From a virus: a DNA stretch of 22,575 bases. The stretch covers positions 1 through 22,575 of IMG/VR virus record IMGVR_UViG_3300037264_008072, one strand, 5' to 3'. Under the pieces are notes generated by a model. It was not told the DNA's origin. It saw only the letters and a list, made by a program, of their open reading frames with translations, and did no database searches. Position numbers and translations under genes: made by a program. This document shows, piece by piece, positions 14,256 through 22,401 of this stretch; position 1 is the first letter of the stretch; every line of letters starts with the position of its first letter.

Positions 14256-15164
14256 TTATACATCCAATCCTACCGTATAATTAATTTCCATACGATAGAG
14301 TCGCCCGAGCTTTTGAACAGCAGCATAGCCCCGGGTATATTGTGCTCCTGGTCCTTCTGAACTGCGCAGGCCGTCGGTGAAAGCCAGTTTCAATTCATTA
14401 ACATCCAAATTAGGATCCATATCTTCCACTGGAATTTCCAGATTCCATTTTGCTGTATCTCCGTCTCCAGGATCTCCACCCGAATCGCTCACCCAAACCG
14501 AACTCTTAATGTAAGGCAGAACAACTTGGCTGGGATGTTTTCCCTGAGAAGATTGTTGTTTTTCGGGAGACAAAAACGATACCAAAATTTCTCCGACTAT
14601 TTGAGCCGCCCATTCTTTTTTGTATTCCTTGGTAGTTTCTGTTACCGGCGCATCTTCTGCAACCGGAGCTTTCGCCTTGGGTTGTGCAGTCGGAGCCGGG
14701 GCAACAGGAGCTCCCGTTGCCGGTTTCGCTGGGTTTTTGGAACCCGGAGCGACCGGAGAAGGAGCCGTTGGCGGCTTTGCGGCTGGCTCGGCCGGAACTT
14801 GTTGGGTTGGTTTTTCTCCGGGCTGACCGGCCTGACTCAAAACTTCAACCTTAAAACCAGGCTTCAAAAAGTATTCTTTGCCTTTTTCATCTTTAAGGAC
14901 GACCACATATTGTTTCCAATACCAGTCGATGCTGGCCGTCACAACCTTTTCAATCACATAATCTTTTTCGGGTTGGCCGGGCTGACCTTTGGAAGCACGC
15001 GCCTTAACCTTCTGGTTAACGACTTTCTGCTTCATACTATCCTCAAACTTTTTCTTCGCGGCTTCTGTCGCGGTGGCTACGGCGGATTCGAAGGAGTTTT
15101 TTTCTGTATTTACATCATACACAAACCCTTCGGCCAACATCGTTTTCAATCGTATTTTGCTCAT
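14256..15164 (-). CDS. Uncharacterised head-operon protein with Pro/Ala linker
   Basis: About 302 aa starting at MSKIRLKTMLAEGF. The frame is open to 15242, but that extension runs back into the preceding gene (ends 15175), and the ATG at 15164 follows its stop by 10 nt, so I use 15164. IRLKTMLAEG ends in an (L/I)xE-type site (MLAE), suggesting a cleavable N-terminus. Residues ~20-125 form a basic helix and beta-rich region (SIDWYWKQYVVVLKDEKGKE), ~130-185 are Pro/Ala-rich low complexity, and the C-terminal ~100 residues seem folded (NELKLAFTDGLRSSEGPGAQ). No family recognised. It lies between the portal and the protease, the place of gp67/gp68 in T4. Confidence 0.75.
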   Translation of the reverse strand: MSKIRLKTMLAEGFVYDVNTEKNSFESAVATATEAAKKKFEDSMKQKVVNQKVKARASKGQPGQPEKDYVIEKVVTASIDWYWKQYVVVLKDEKGKEYFLKPGFKVEVLSQAGQPGEKPTQQVPAEPAAKPPTAPSPVAPGSKNPAKPATGAPVAPAPTAQPKAKAPVAEDAPVTETTKEYKKEWAAQIVGEILVSFLSPEKQQSSQGKHPSQVVLPYIKSSVWVSDSGGDPGDGDTAKWNLEIPVEDMDPNLDVNELKLAFTDGLRSSEGPGAQYTRGYAAVQKLGRLYRMEINYTVGLDV

Positions 15165-15174
15165 ATAAAATCTT

Positions 15175-15894
15175 TTAGTATCCTTTTTCCGCTGGGGTGT
15201 AACCGATACTTTTTGTCGCATCCATAGCTTTTTTGCTGCCACCCCTCTTACTGAAAGCGTAAGGCGTCTGATAGCCGGCTACGGCTCCGGTACCCGTCAT
15301 TTCATTCAAGCCTGTTGTTTTAATATGCTCAAGGGCCGCATTCCACCCCGACACAAAAGAAACCGCACTGGGCTTTTTAGTGTATTTGGAACTGTGTTTT
15401 GTCCATTCCTCATAAGCTGACGATACTGCCGTTGAATTTCGAACATAATTAATTGATTCATCTACATTCGCCGTGTCCATTGTATGAACATCGGTGGTAT
15501 CACCTTGCATTGCATCTCCCTTACAATTACATCCCGGTGCACAATCACATTCTTTAACCGGAGCTGTAGCTTGTTCTGGTTCGGTAGCTACCTGGGCGGT
15601 TTTTGCCGGCGTCCAAATTTTCTGAGGCGGATTCATGCTGAACCAACGACCTTGCGCGTCCTGTTTCAGATACTTGATGGGTCCGGAAGAACTGTGAAGA
15701 GTTACCCTGTAAAATACTTCGTTGTTTGATTCTCCCTTGATCATTACATTGTACACCCCGCTCCAAATACTATTTGCCGTTTGCTCCGCAGCGCCGACAT
15801 CTCCGCCTTGACCAAATTTATTGGCTAAAGCCTCATAGACAAGATTCCGGATTGTCTTTTTTAACTGTTTAAGATTGTTGGAGTTTTTGTTCAT
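15175..15894 (-). CDS. Uncharacterised head-operon protein with CxC cluster
   Basis: 239 aa starting MNKNSNNLKQLKKTIRNLVYEAL, an amphipathic basic helix like that of 10633-11319 and probably a head-targeting or core-binding segment. Residues ~40-95 look like a small beta domain (YRVTLHSSSGPIKYLKQDAQ). C116-x-C118-x3-C122-x-C124 (CDCAPGCNC) is a compact metal-binding cluster. The second half includes SAYEEWTKHSSKYTKKPSAV and a C-terminal basic tail (KRGGSKKAMDATKSIGY). It overlaps the upstream gene by 26 nt. No known family; I infer a head or core component from operon position. Confidence 0.75.
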   Translation of the reverse strand: MNKNSNNLKQLKKTIRNLVYEALANKFGQGGDVGAAEQTANSIWSGVYNVMIKGESNNEVFYRVTLHSSSGPIKYLKQDAQGRWFSMNPPQKIWTPAKTAQVATEPEQATAPVKECDCAPGCNCKGDAMQGDTTDVHTMDTANVDESINYVRNSTAVSSAYEEWTKHSSKYTKKPSAVSFVSGWNAALEHIKTTGLNEMTGTGAVAGYQTPYAFSKRGGSKKAMDATKSIGYTPAEKGY

Positions 15895-16768
15895 GGCGTA
15901 TTTGTTTCTTTACTTCCTTCAAGAGTTCATAGGACAACAACACAACCATAACTTGATTATCCTTCACAATGGACCCGGGTTTAACATTGTCCAGTTGTCG
16001 GATGACTTCGTTAATTTTAATCTTTATGACTTCGGAATCATGAATTGCATTTGCCGCGTCAATTAAAGCGGCTTTGACCTCATCGATTTTGGTACAAAGA
16101 AACTTACCAAGTGAATTAGTGTTGGATACATTGTTGATGTATTCACGCAATATTTCTTTTTGATGAGTATCAAAGTCTTTGTATTTTTGGTTGACGCCTT
16201 CCACAAGAAACTTATAAGACAACAACCTAATATCATCGTCTTGTTGTTCGTAGAAACTCAACAGGTCTTCTTCCAAAGCAACCTTACCACTGGGCCGGTC
16301 AACGATATTTTCAACAATACAGTTTTTGGACTGATAAACCTCTTTCAAATCAAACTTGGTATCATTTGATGCAGCATCCTCAAAAACTTTGTAGATAGAA
16401 GCGTATAAGCGATAGTTTTTGATGCCGGATTTTAGAAAATCATCAATAGGATACAAGGTCTTGATTTCACGAATCAGATTGTATTTTTCCAAAACCAACT
16501 GTTTGTTGTTTAGTTTTCGTCTTTGCTCCACGACGGTTTGTAGAAAGCGTTCAGCCGCCGGCTCGTTTTTCGTTCTTTCATTGATCAGACAACTGTAAAG
16601 ATGCCATTCCTTCCCCAATTCTGTGTGTTCCTTGAAATATTTGAATAGAACATCCCGGGCCGAAGATTCTTCTTCACCCGAAATAATGTCTGCGGTAATC
16701 TGCCGGGCCAGGAGTTCAAACAATATGCCGGTATTTCTAAATTTTGAATGACGAAGTTTTTTGGACAT
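15869..16768 (-). CDS. Conserved head-operon helical protein after portal
   Basis: About 299 aa starting MSKKLRHSKFRNTGILFELL, almost entirely helical, with no membrane segment. The frame is open to 16813, but the TATTTATA box at 16793-16800 lies inside that extension, so the ATG at 16768 is preferred (24 nt after the box). I recall similar (K)LRHSK(Y/F)xNTGxxFELL proteins next to portals in T4-like phages, but know no function for them. The later half (REYINNVSNTNSLGKFLCTK, IKINEVIRQLDNVKPG) is helical. Position between portal and protease suggests a prohead core or head-assembly role. Confidence 0.8.
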   Translation of the reverse strand: MSKKLRHSKFRNTGILFELLARQITADIISGEEESSARDVLFKYFKEHTELGKEWHLYSCLINERTKNEPAAERFLQTVVEQRRKLNNKQLVLEKYNLIREIKTLYPIDDFLKSGIKNYRLYASIYKVFEDAASNDTKFDLKEVYQSKNCIVENIVDRPSGKVALEEDLLSFYEQQDDDIRLLSYKFLVEGVNQKYKDFDTHQKEILREYINNVSNTNSLGKFLCTKIDEVKAALIDAANAIHDSEVIKIKINEVIRQLDNVKPGSIVKDNQVMVVLLSYELLKEVKKQIRHEQKLQQS

Positions 16769-16792
16769 AGGCTTACACGCTTCTACTTGATT

Positions 16793-16800
16793 TATAAATA
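16793..16800 (-). promoter_or_regulatory. Late-promoter-like box TATTTATA
   Basis: The minus strand reads CCCATATTTATAAATC, an exact copy of the shared box, 24 nt before the ATG at 16768 and about 34 nt past the portal stop. It decides the start of the downstream gene, since a start at 16813 would lie upstream of the promoter. Confidence 0.55.
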
Positions 16801-16833
16801 TGGGGTATTCCATTGAAAATCATACTTTTGTAT

Positions 16834-19800
16834 TTATGAATCAATGATGTTATCCTCATTTAGAAAAGTATCTGATTCCTCAATAACTTCTGGAATTACC
16901 TCTGTCTTAGAAGTATTTTCAGTGAGAATTTCTTTTGGAGAAGCATCCATAAATGCGCGCATTGAAGTTATTACTGAATCCCGTAAGGTTTTTTGGGCTT
17001 GAATTTGTACTCGGTTTTTCTTATTCTCACTGATCGAACCGACATCAAACGGACTTCCGCTCTTCCATTTGTGTATCAAGTCACTACCTTTTCTGGGCTG
17101 TTCGTTGTTTTCTTTATCCCCCAAAGGATCTTCTCCAAATGGATATTTTGTCGCATCCTTATCGCCTTCCTGAGAAGGTCTTACATAATCATCGGCATGT
17201 TCACCATGAACTTCTTTGAGCGCAGCAGCTAAATCAGCTTCAGGTGAACCACCGCCAGCACCCGGCTCGCCTCCCAGTTCTCCACCAGGACCTCCGCCCG
17301 GACCCCCCTCCAAATCTCCCAAATCAGGACCTCCACCGGGGCCGCCTTCGCCTCCACCTTCACCGCCCTGTTCTCCTGGAGGTTTGATTTTCTTGAATGG
17401 CTGAGCCGGATCGTTACCATCTTCTTCGATGCTCTTGTAACGATAAAGTTGTTTAGCATCCTCAATAATTTCTTTGTTGAGCAGTTCAATATCTTCTTCC
17501 GAAATATCAAACAGATGATTGTAAACCCAACGCTTGGAAAATAGTTTGTTCTCCATCATGTTTTTAGCCACATCCACTTTGTCTGTCCACAAGGCAACTT
17601 TTTCTTTTTCGAAGATAATGGATGGATTGGTCAATTCAATACTGAAATTGACCAGTTCTTCATCCCGATAACCCTGGGAATAAAGGTGAACTCGCGCGAT
17701 TTGACCCAATGCGGAAATCAGAAAGTTTTGAACACGCCCAATGGTTCGGGCAAACCGAACATCTTCTGCGGCCAAGGTGGCTTTGCCGGAAAGTTCTTCT
17801 TCATAACCCAAAAAGGCCTTGGGAATCTTCAGGCCCGCCATCAACTTATTGCGGAGATATTCAATATCGTCCGTTCCCGTCCATTCCATACCGGTAAGAT
17901 TTTCGATGGAATTACCGCTATCGCTGCCACGCACGGGCAGGAAAAAGTCTTCGACCATATTCTGTAAATTGAAACGGAGGTTATAATCACCGGTTCTTTG
18001 GTCAAGGTATGGAACTTTTTTCATCTTGGAGATGAGTTTTTCCATGTGTGAGTCAACTTCGTTGGGCGGAATATTACCGATATCAACTTTAAAAATGCGT
18101 TTTTCTGGAGCGCGCATGATACGATGAATCAACATAGCGTCTTCCATCAAACTCAATTGTTTCCAAATACGACGAGCCCCCTCCATCATACCTTTTCCGT
18201 ATGGCAAGAAATTGGAATCGGCAAGCAAACGGAAGTGGACCATTTCAAATTCTTCCAGGGTTTCGGCTTGCGATGTATCGGTGGGACGAATTTGAAACTT
18301 GACGTAGTTCTTATTGAGAGGATCAGAATTTTCAATGCGTTCCACATTGTAAGCAGAAATGGGTTCGGCAAAATAAACACCGTAAGTGGGAGAGATATAC
18401 AAACGAAGGAAAAAATCTCCGTATTTTGCCATGTTACGAGTCCACGACCAAAGGTTGAATCGAACATTGAGAATGTCGTAGAATAGATTGTAAAGAACAT
18501 CTTTGATGTTGTTGTCGTCAGAGTGGATAACTAGAATTTCACCCATTTCGTTAGGCGTTAAACACTCGTCCGAGTATATGTCGAGGGCACTGCTAATGAT
18601 AGGATCCATATCCATGGTATTTGACACGTAGCAATTGTCCGTGGCAAAGTTATGATATTTCTCCACCGTAACATCATACACCTCCAACGGACCAACATGT
18701 TCAATGGATACAATTTTGTGATTCAACTTAGAAATGGCTTCTTCTTTAAAATCACTCCATGAAATATTATTCGACTGCAATCTGTTTTGAAATGTTGAAT
18801 AATCGCATCCAACATAATTAATCAATTCCCACAAAGTTAATTTTTCATTTTCTTTGTAATAATCGGATGCTTTTACTTTCAACGCTTCTATGGTCAAATC
18901 GTCTCTAAACCTTGGATTTTTATCTCCACATTGATCTCGGTTTTTTAAAACTTCCTTCAATGTTTTGGATCGTTTTTCGTTAGATTCTTTTCTATGAATC
19001 TTACCATGAAACGGATTATTTTTTCCAACCCTCTTACCACCCCAAATATGAAATTTTCTATTTATGTAATTTTCATTTGTTAATAATTTTTTGAGTTGGT
19101 TTTCATAGTTATCAGGTCCCCACAAAACATTTTTACTATGATTGGAATGGTATTTGTAATGATCAATTTTAGTCATTACTTGTAAATTTTCGGGTAAATT
19201 ATCCAACCCCTTAAAATTTTTGTGGTGAACACACTCATTTTTATTTAACGGCCCATAAAATTGTTCAGCCACAATTCTATGTTCGGTTTGCCATCCTTTA
19301 GAAAAATTGTATAATTTTCTATACCTGCCTTTATTATAAGGCTTCTGATAAAATGGCATCACCGAATCTCCAATTTTAAGTTCCAGAATCTTCTTATATG
19401 TCCCGTCACGCATCAAAAATGGATGTTTGATACTTCCGATTACATACTGCCCATTATCAAATGTAACCTTAAATCCCTCCCTGGTTCCTCCGCCCTTTTT
19501 TCTTGGATGATATGCCTTACCCAATTTTATTGAGTCGGTTTCGTGATCATAAGAAAATACCCAAAATCGTTCTTGAGGCTTGTTTTTGTATTTTTCGGCA
19601 AGTTCTGCTATTGTTGGATTTGTTCCATCTGGTAATGGAATAACCGTATCCGGTCCAACACAATCATAATCCCGAAACAAATCAATCCGAGCGGCTTGAT
19701 AAGACAGGGCAAAATCCCTGGTGTAAGCATTGTAACCGGTGGACCGGACACGATTGAAACGGTCCCTTCCGGTATTCTGGGAAGTCGCAACCATGGTGTT

Positions 19801-19953
19801 ATCGGTGTCGATAACTTTAAGTTTCTTCCCTCCAATATTTCGGACAATGGTGCCTGAAGAGAATAATCTCTTCAAACGTGCGTAAAGTGACCTCTCTCTG
19901 ATATCAACTTCGTCGTTCTGAAACCGGTCGTTTTTTAGTTGTGATTGTGCCAT
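16834..19953 (-). CDS. Portal protein (gp20-like) interrupted in frame by an intein
   Basis: A 1039-aa precursor. Residues 1-97 and 446-1039 are the exteins, together a 691-aa portal, the ring at the unique vertex through which DNA is packaged and to which the tail binds. The family is shown by MDMDPIISSALDIYSDE right after the insertion, YGDFFLRLYISPTYGVYFAE, FEMVHFRLLADSNFLPYGKG, MRAPEKRIFKVDIGNIPP and LRNKLMAGLKIPKAFLGYEE, all typical of T4-type gp20. Residues 98-445 are the intein (separate entry). The tail contains a long Gly/Pro/Glu-rich linker (~885-940) and a charged end (EILTENTSK). Coding is open throughout, so function needs protein splicing. No Shine-Dalgarno precedes the ATG; the TATTTATA box lies 28 nt upstream. 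It follows TerL directly. Confidence 0.93.
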   Translation of the reverse strand: MAQSQLKNDRFQNDEVDIRERSLYARLKRLFSSGTIVRNIGGKKLKVIDTDNTMVATSQNTGRDRFNRVRSTGYNAYTRDFALSYQAARIDLFRDYDCVGPDTVIPLPDGTNPTIAELAEKYKNKPQERFWVFSYDHETDSIKLGKAYHPRKKGGGTREGFKVTFDNGQYVIGSIKHPFLMRDGTYKKILELKIGDSVMPFYQKPYNKGRYRKLYNFSKGWQTEHRIVAEQFYGPLNKNECVHHKNFKGLDNLPENLQVMTKIDHYKYHSNHSKNVLWGPDNYENQLKKLLTNENYINRKFHIWGGKRVGKNNPFHGKIHRKESNEKRSKTLKEVLKNRDQCGDKNPRFRDDLTIEALKVKASDYYKENEKLTLWELINYVGCDYSTFQNRLQSNNISWSDFKEEAISKLNHKIVSIEHVGPLEVYDVTVEKYHNFATDNCYVSNTMDMDPIISSALDIYSDECLTPNEMGEILVIHSDDNNIKDVLYNLFYDILNVRFNLWSWTRNMAKYGDFFLRLYISPTYGVYFAEPISAYNVERIENSDPLNKNYVKFQIRPTDTSQAETLEEFEMVHFRLLADSNFLPYGKGMMEGARRIWKQLSLMEDAMLIHRIMRAPEKRIFKVDIGNIPPNEVDSHMEKLISKMKKVPYLDQRTGDYNLRFNLQNMVEDFFLPVRGSDSGNSIENLTGMEWTGTDDIEYLRNKLMAGLKIPKAFLGYEEELSGKATLAAEDVRFARTIGRVQNFLISALGQIARVHLYSQGYRDEELVNFSIELTNPSIIFEKEKVALWTDKVDVAKNMMENKLFSKRWVYNHLFDISEEDIELLNKEIIEDAKQLYRYKSIEEDGNDPAQPFKKIKPPGEQGGEGGGEGGPGGGPDLGDLEGGPGGGPGGELGGEPGAGGGSPEADLAAALKEVHGEHADDYVRPSQEGDKDATKYPFGEDPLGDKENNEQPRKGSDLIHKWKSGSPFDVGSISENKKNRVQIQAQKTLRDSVITSMRAFMDASPKEILTENTSKTEVIPEVIEESDTFLNEDNIIDS
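18619..19662 (-). mobile_element. Intein in the portal gene with HNH homing endonuclease
   Basis: 348 aa, from C98 to N445 of the precursor. Block A is CVGPDTVIPLPDGT; block B is GSIKHPFL with S-x-x-H in place of T-x-x-H. Block F is VYDVTVEKYHNFATDNC and block G is CYVSN, followed by Thr as the +1 residue. The penultimate position is Ser where most inteins have His. Removing it joins RDYD to TMDMDPII, restoring a conserved portal stretch, which fixes both borders. The interior holds an HNH endonuclease (TEHRIVAEQFYG ... ECVHHKNFKGLDNLPENLQV, ~126-161), then a NUMOD3-like motif (NNPFHGKIHRKESNEKRSKT, ~215-234) and a helical DNA-binding-like stretch (LTLWELINYVGCDYSTFQNR). Its sequence is more AT-rich than the exteins. 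Confidence 0.93.
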
Positions 19954-19981
19954 ACATCAAGATATATAGAATAATTTCAAG

Positions 19982-19989
19982 TATAAATA
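19982..19989 (-). promoter_or_regulatory. Late-promoter-like box TATTTATA before portal
   Basis: The minus strand reads ATACTATTTATACTTG, an exact copy of the shared box, 28 nt before the portal ATG and just past the TerL stop at 19995. It allows portal transcription apart from the terminase. Confidence 0.55.
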
Positions 19990-19994
19990 GTATC

Positions 19995-21623
19995 TTATAA
20001 TAGCCACGATAGATTTTCTCTTTCGTGGTCGCCTCTTCCGATTCTCATATTCCATTGATCGAAGGCTGAGTTTTGAGCGCTTTTCGCAGTGTAAATAGGG
20101 GCATGATTGTCGGGCTTATCAGGCGTATCAATGTTTTGCAACATTTTTTTGGTCAATTCCATGTTCTCTTCTTTCCATCTCAAAGAGTTGTCCCGAATCC
20201 ACAATCCAATACCCAGTGACATAACCAAGTCGTCATGATATCCATTGGCCGCTTCCGCACGTCCATTATGCCAGATGAAAGTCTTCAATTCATTGACCAA
20301 TCGGACTGAGCGCGGCGTAAAATATTTTTGGTTCAAATACAATTCAATTTTGCCAATGATAAGGATTCTGGTTTTTTCATTGGTGGAGAATCCGGGAAGG
20401 AGTTTCTTTTCTTCCGCATAATACTTGTTGCGAATTTTCCCCTTCACTTCCACATACAACTCATTGGAGTTGGTGAATATCAAATTACGATAACCGTCTT
20501 CCAATATGAATTCAAGAACGGCACGCCCGTAAGATTCCCGTTCAACCACCAGCTGTGCGTTATTGTAGCGGGTTGCCACCGACACTAAAATCCGCGCGAA
20601 TTCCAGAATACCGATTTTATCCTGATACTCTGCTACTTGAATCATAGTGTCCCTGTCGATGACATGAAAAGCAGAATAGTCCGAACCATCCCCCGTAGCC
20701 ACATCCGCCGTGACCAAATAATCGGTTCCGGATTTCGCTCGTTCCCAAACCCAAAGGGCGCCACCTTCCGAAATTTCTATGGGATCAATAACAAAAGCAT
20801 CTTCAATTTCCTTCAGTTTAATCAGGTCAACCACATTGTTTCCGGAAGCTAAAAAGTCGCAATCACATTCCTGACCGGCCATGCGCGCACCCAATTCTTT
20901 GGTTTGGGCATCACGCCAAGTTTGATCACGCTCAGGATGCAGACTCCAGTGAATTTTAACGGTCTTGAAATTGTTCTTCTGCGTCTCAGCATCTGACCAG
21001 ACCCGATGAAAGAAATTGCCCATACCATTTGGCGTGGAAAGAATAATAGCCTTGCCGGCGGCCACCGTAGCCAAAGTCTGCTGGGCAGAAGTCCAAATCT
21101 CTTCAATCCCTTCAATGAAAGCAGCTTCGTCAATAATCAGTAGGGAAGCCGCAAAACCACGAGCACTATCAGATGCGGAAGAAGTAGCTAATACGCGGGA
21201 TTGATTGTTTAGTTTCAAGGAAAGCTTATTGCTTTCAAGTTCCGGAATTTTCAACCATGGCGGCAGATTATCGTTCGCCAATTTTATTTTGGCAATGATT
21301 TCCTTGGCCGCCGTTTCCTTGGTTGAAATAACAAGAATGTTTTTACCTTCATGAAACAACAGTTCCCAGAGAGCATAAGCAGAAACCAAAGTTGAAATAC
21401 CCATCTGTCGGGATTTCAATACCACACAACGACCGTGGTCGTGAAATTTCTTAAAACAATCTTCTTGAAATGGATATGTGGCAAATGGAATAATGCCTCT
21501 GTCTTGGTGTTGAATCTTAACATAGGTCTTTATGAAATACAAAGGATCAACAAAACACTTTGCGTATTCATTACGCATGTGCTGGCGCGCTCTTTGAGCG
21601 GCAAGTTGTTGTTTACTGGGCAT
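19995..21623 (-). CDS. terL: Terminase large subunit (gp17-like packaging ATPase-nuclease)
   Basis: A 542-aa motor that pumps DNA into the prohead and cuts the concatemer. Walker A is the non-classical SRQMGIST (71-78), comparable to SRQLGKT in T4 gp17. Walker B is LLIIDEAAF (161-169), with Glu as catalytic base, and the coupling motif is STPNG (196-200). The C-terminal RNase H-like nuclease shows TADVATGDGSD with Asp307 and Asp312-315, VVERESYGRAVLE (~359-371), and the final HDD (463-465) in GYHDDLVMSLGIGLW. Length is slightly shorter than T4 gp17. AGGAAG precedes the ATG, and it overlaps the upstream zinc-site gene by 11 nt. Confidence 0.96.
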   Translation of the reverse strand: MPSKQQLAAQRARQHMRNEYAKCFVDPLYFIKTYVKIQHQDRGIIPFATYPFQEDCFKKFHDHGRCVVLKSRQMGISTLVSAYALWELLFHEGKNILVISTKETAAKEIIAKIKLANDNLPPWLKIPELESNKLSLKLNNQSRVLATSSASDSARGFAASLLIIDEAAFIEGIEEIWTSAQQTLATVAAGKAIILSTPNGMGNFFHRVWSDAETQKNNFKTVKIHWSLHPERDQTWRDAQTKELGARMAGQECDCDFLASGNNVVDLIKLKEIEDAFVIDPIEISEGGALWVWERAKSGTDYLVTADVATGDGSDYSAFHVIDRDTMIQVAEYQDKIGILEFARILVSVATRYNNAQLVVERESYGRAVLEFILEDGYRNLIFTNSNELYVEVKGKIRNKYYAEEKKLLPGFSTNEKTRILIIGKIELYLNQKYFTPRSVRLVNELKTFIWHNGRAEAANGYHDDLVMSLGIGLWIRDNSLRWKEENMELTKKMLQNIDTPDKPDNHAPIYTAKSAQNSAFDQWNMRIGRGDHERENLSWLL

Positions 21624-22230
21624 TTACTTCCTTTGGAGCTTCCAAAGAACAAATCAAATCTTCTGTGTCTTTGATGTATTTGGAATAAAGGTCATAATCC
21701 GATTTTGCATTCTTCAACAATTCATCAACTTGGGTATTAGTCCATGTTTCTACTCCGCCCTGTCCATCTACAAAATGCATTTTTCCGTCGGTGGTGCTAA
21801 GATAATCAATTGATTCTTGAACTTGATTTCGGATATCTTTGAAATAAGACAGGCTAGACTTGGCCAGTTTCATTTTTTCGTGAGCAGCCCAATGACCCGA
21901 CATCATTAGAAGGGTATCACGATTAATAGTGCAATCATAACACATCCCACCTTTCAAAAAAAATCGCCTATCCAATCTATTTCCCCACCTGATGTCTTTC
22001 TTACATTTGGGGCATTCCTGCCGAACCGCATCACGAATCAAATCTGCTTTTTCATTGACAATAACACGATATCCACTTTTTTGTTCCCAGGTTTTTCCAC
22101 GAGCATCCGTCCATCGCTCACCGATTTCTCTTTTGTGGGGTTCAACCACATCATAACCGAATTGTTTGAAGGGATTTTCTCCCGCTACTACGGTTTTGAT
22201 TTCATCCATTTTCCAACGTCGTCTAGCCAT
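21613..22230 (-). CDS. Zinc-site protein upstream of terminase, possible small terminase
   Basis: 205 aa. It starts MARRRWKMDEIKTVVAGENP. C73-x2-C76 (CPKC) and C97-x2-C100 (CYDC) form a likely zinc ribbon. Residues ~105-195 are helical and coiled-coil prone (SLSYFKDIRNQVQESIDYLS). AAAGG precedes the ATG, and its end overlaps TerL by 11 nt, implying coupling. Small terminase subunits are often encoded here and are helical, but the zinc ribbon is not typical of gp16, so the role stays open. Confidence 0.75.
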   Translation of the reverse strand: MARRRWKMDEIKTVVAGENPFKQFGYDVVEPHKREIGERWTDARGKTWEQKSGYRVIVNEKADLIRDAVRQECPKCKKDIRWGNRLDRRFFLKGGMCYDCTINRDTLLMMSGHWAAHEKMKLAKSSLSYFKDIRNQVQESIDYLSTTDGKMHFVDGQGGVETWTNTQVDELLKNAKSDYDLYSKYIKDTEDLICSLEAPKEVNAQ

Positions 22231-22231
22231 G

Positions 22232-22372
22232 TTATAACCTTTCCACTAATTGTTTAGCTTTGTAATGAAAATAAATTGGACTTCTTATTCCAATCGACTT
22301 ATAATATTTCTGCCAGGATAAATGTCTATCCGATTTTTCTTTTTCGGATAAGTACATTCTATATGTATTCAT
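22232..22372 (-). CDS. Small 46-aa basic protein
   Basis: A short frame MNTYRMYLSEKEKSDRHLSW...YKAKQLVERL ends 1 nt before the ATG of the next gene, with that gene's AAAGG site inside its last codons. It is rich in Tyr, Lys and Arg, with no recognised motif. Its exact fit between the flanking genes supports it; the weak ribosome site (TTTTGAAAA) and small size argue for caution. Confidence 0.5.
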   Translation of the reverse strand: MNTYRMYLSEKEKSDRHLSWQKYYKSIGIRSPIYFHYKAKQLVERL

Positions 22373-22401
22373 TTTTCAAAAAACAGGATTATTTACTCCG
22401 A

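Noticed and set aside
14526-15227. 233-aa plus-strand frame rich in Phe/Arg/Gly
   Set aside because: Antisense to the Pro/Ala-linker head protein; composition is a strand artefact, with no start signals.
14256-15242. Start of the Pro/Ala-linker gene at 15242
   Set aside because: It would overlap the preceding gene by about 68 nt; the ATG at 15164 lies just after that gene's stop and gives a normal N-terminus.
15869-16813. Start of the post-portal gene at 16813
   Set aside because: The added 15 residues contain the TATTTATA box; the ATG at 16768 gives MSKKLRHSKF, which looks like the natural start.
18619-19662. Group I intron in the portal gene
   Set aside because: The frame is open through the whole insertion, and protein-splicing blocks A, B, F and G are present with Cys1 and terminal Asn, so it is an intein.
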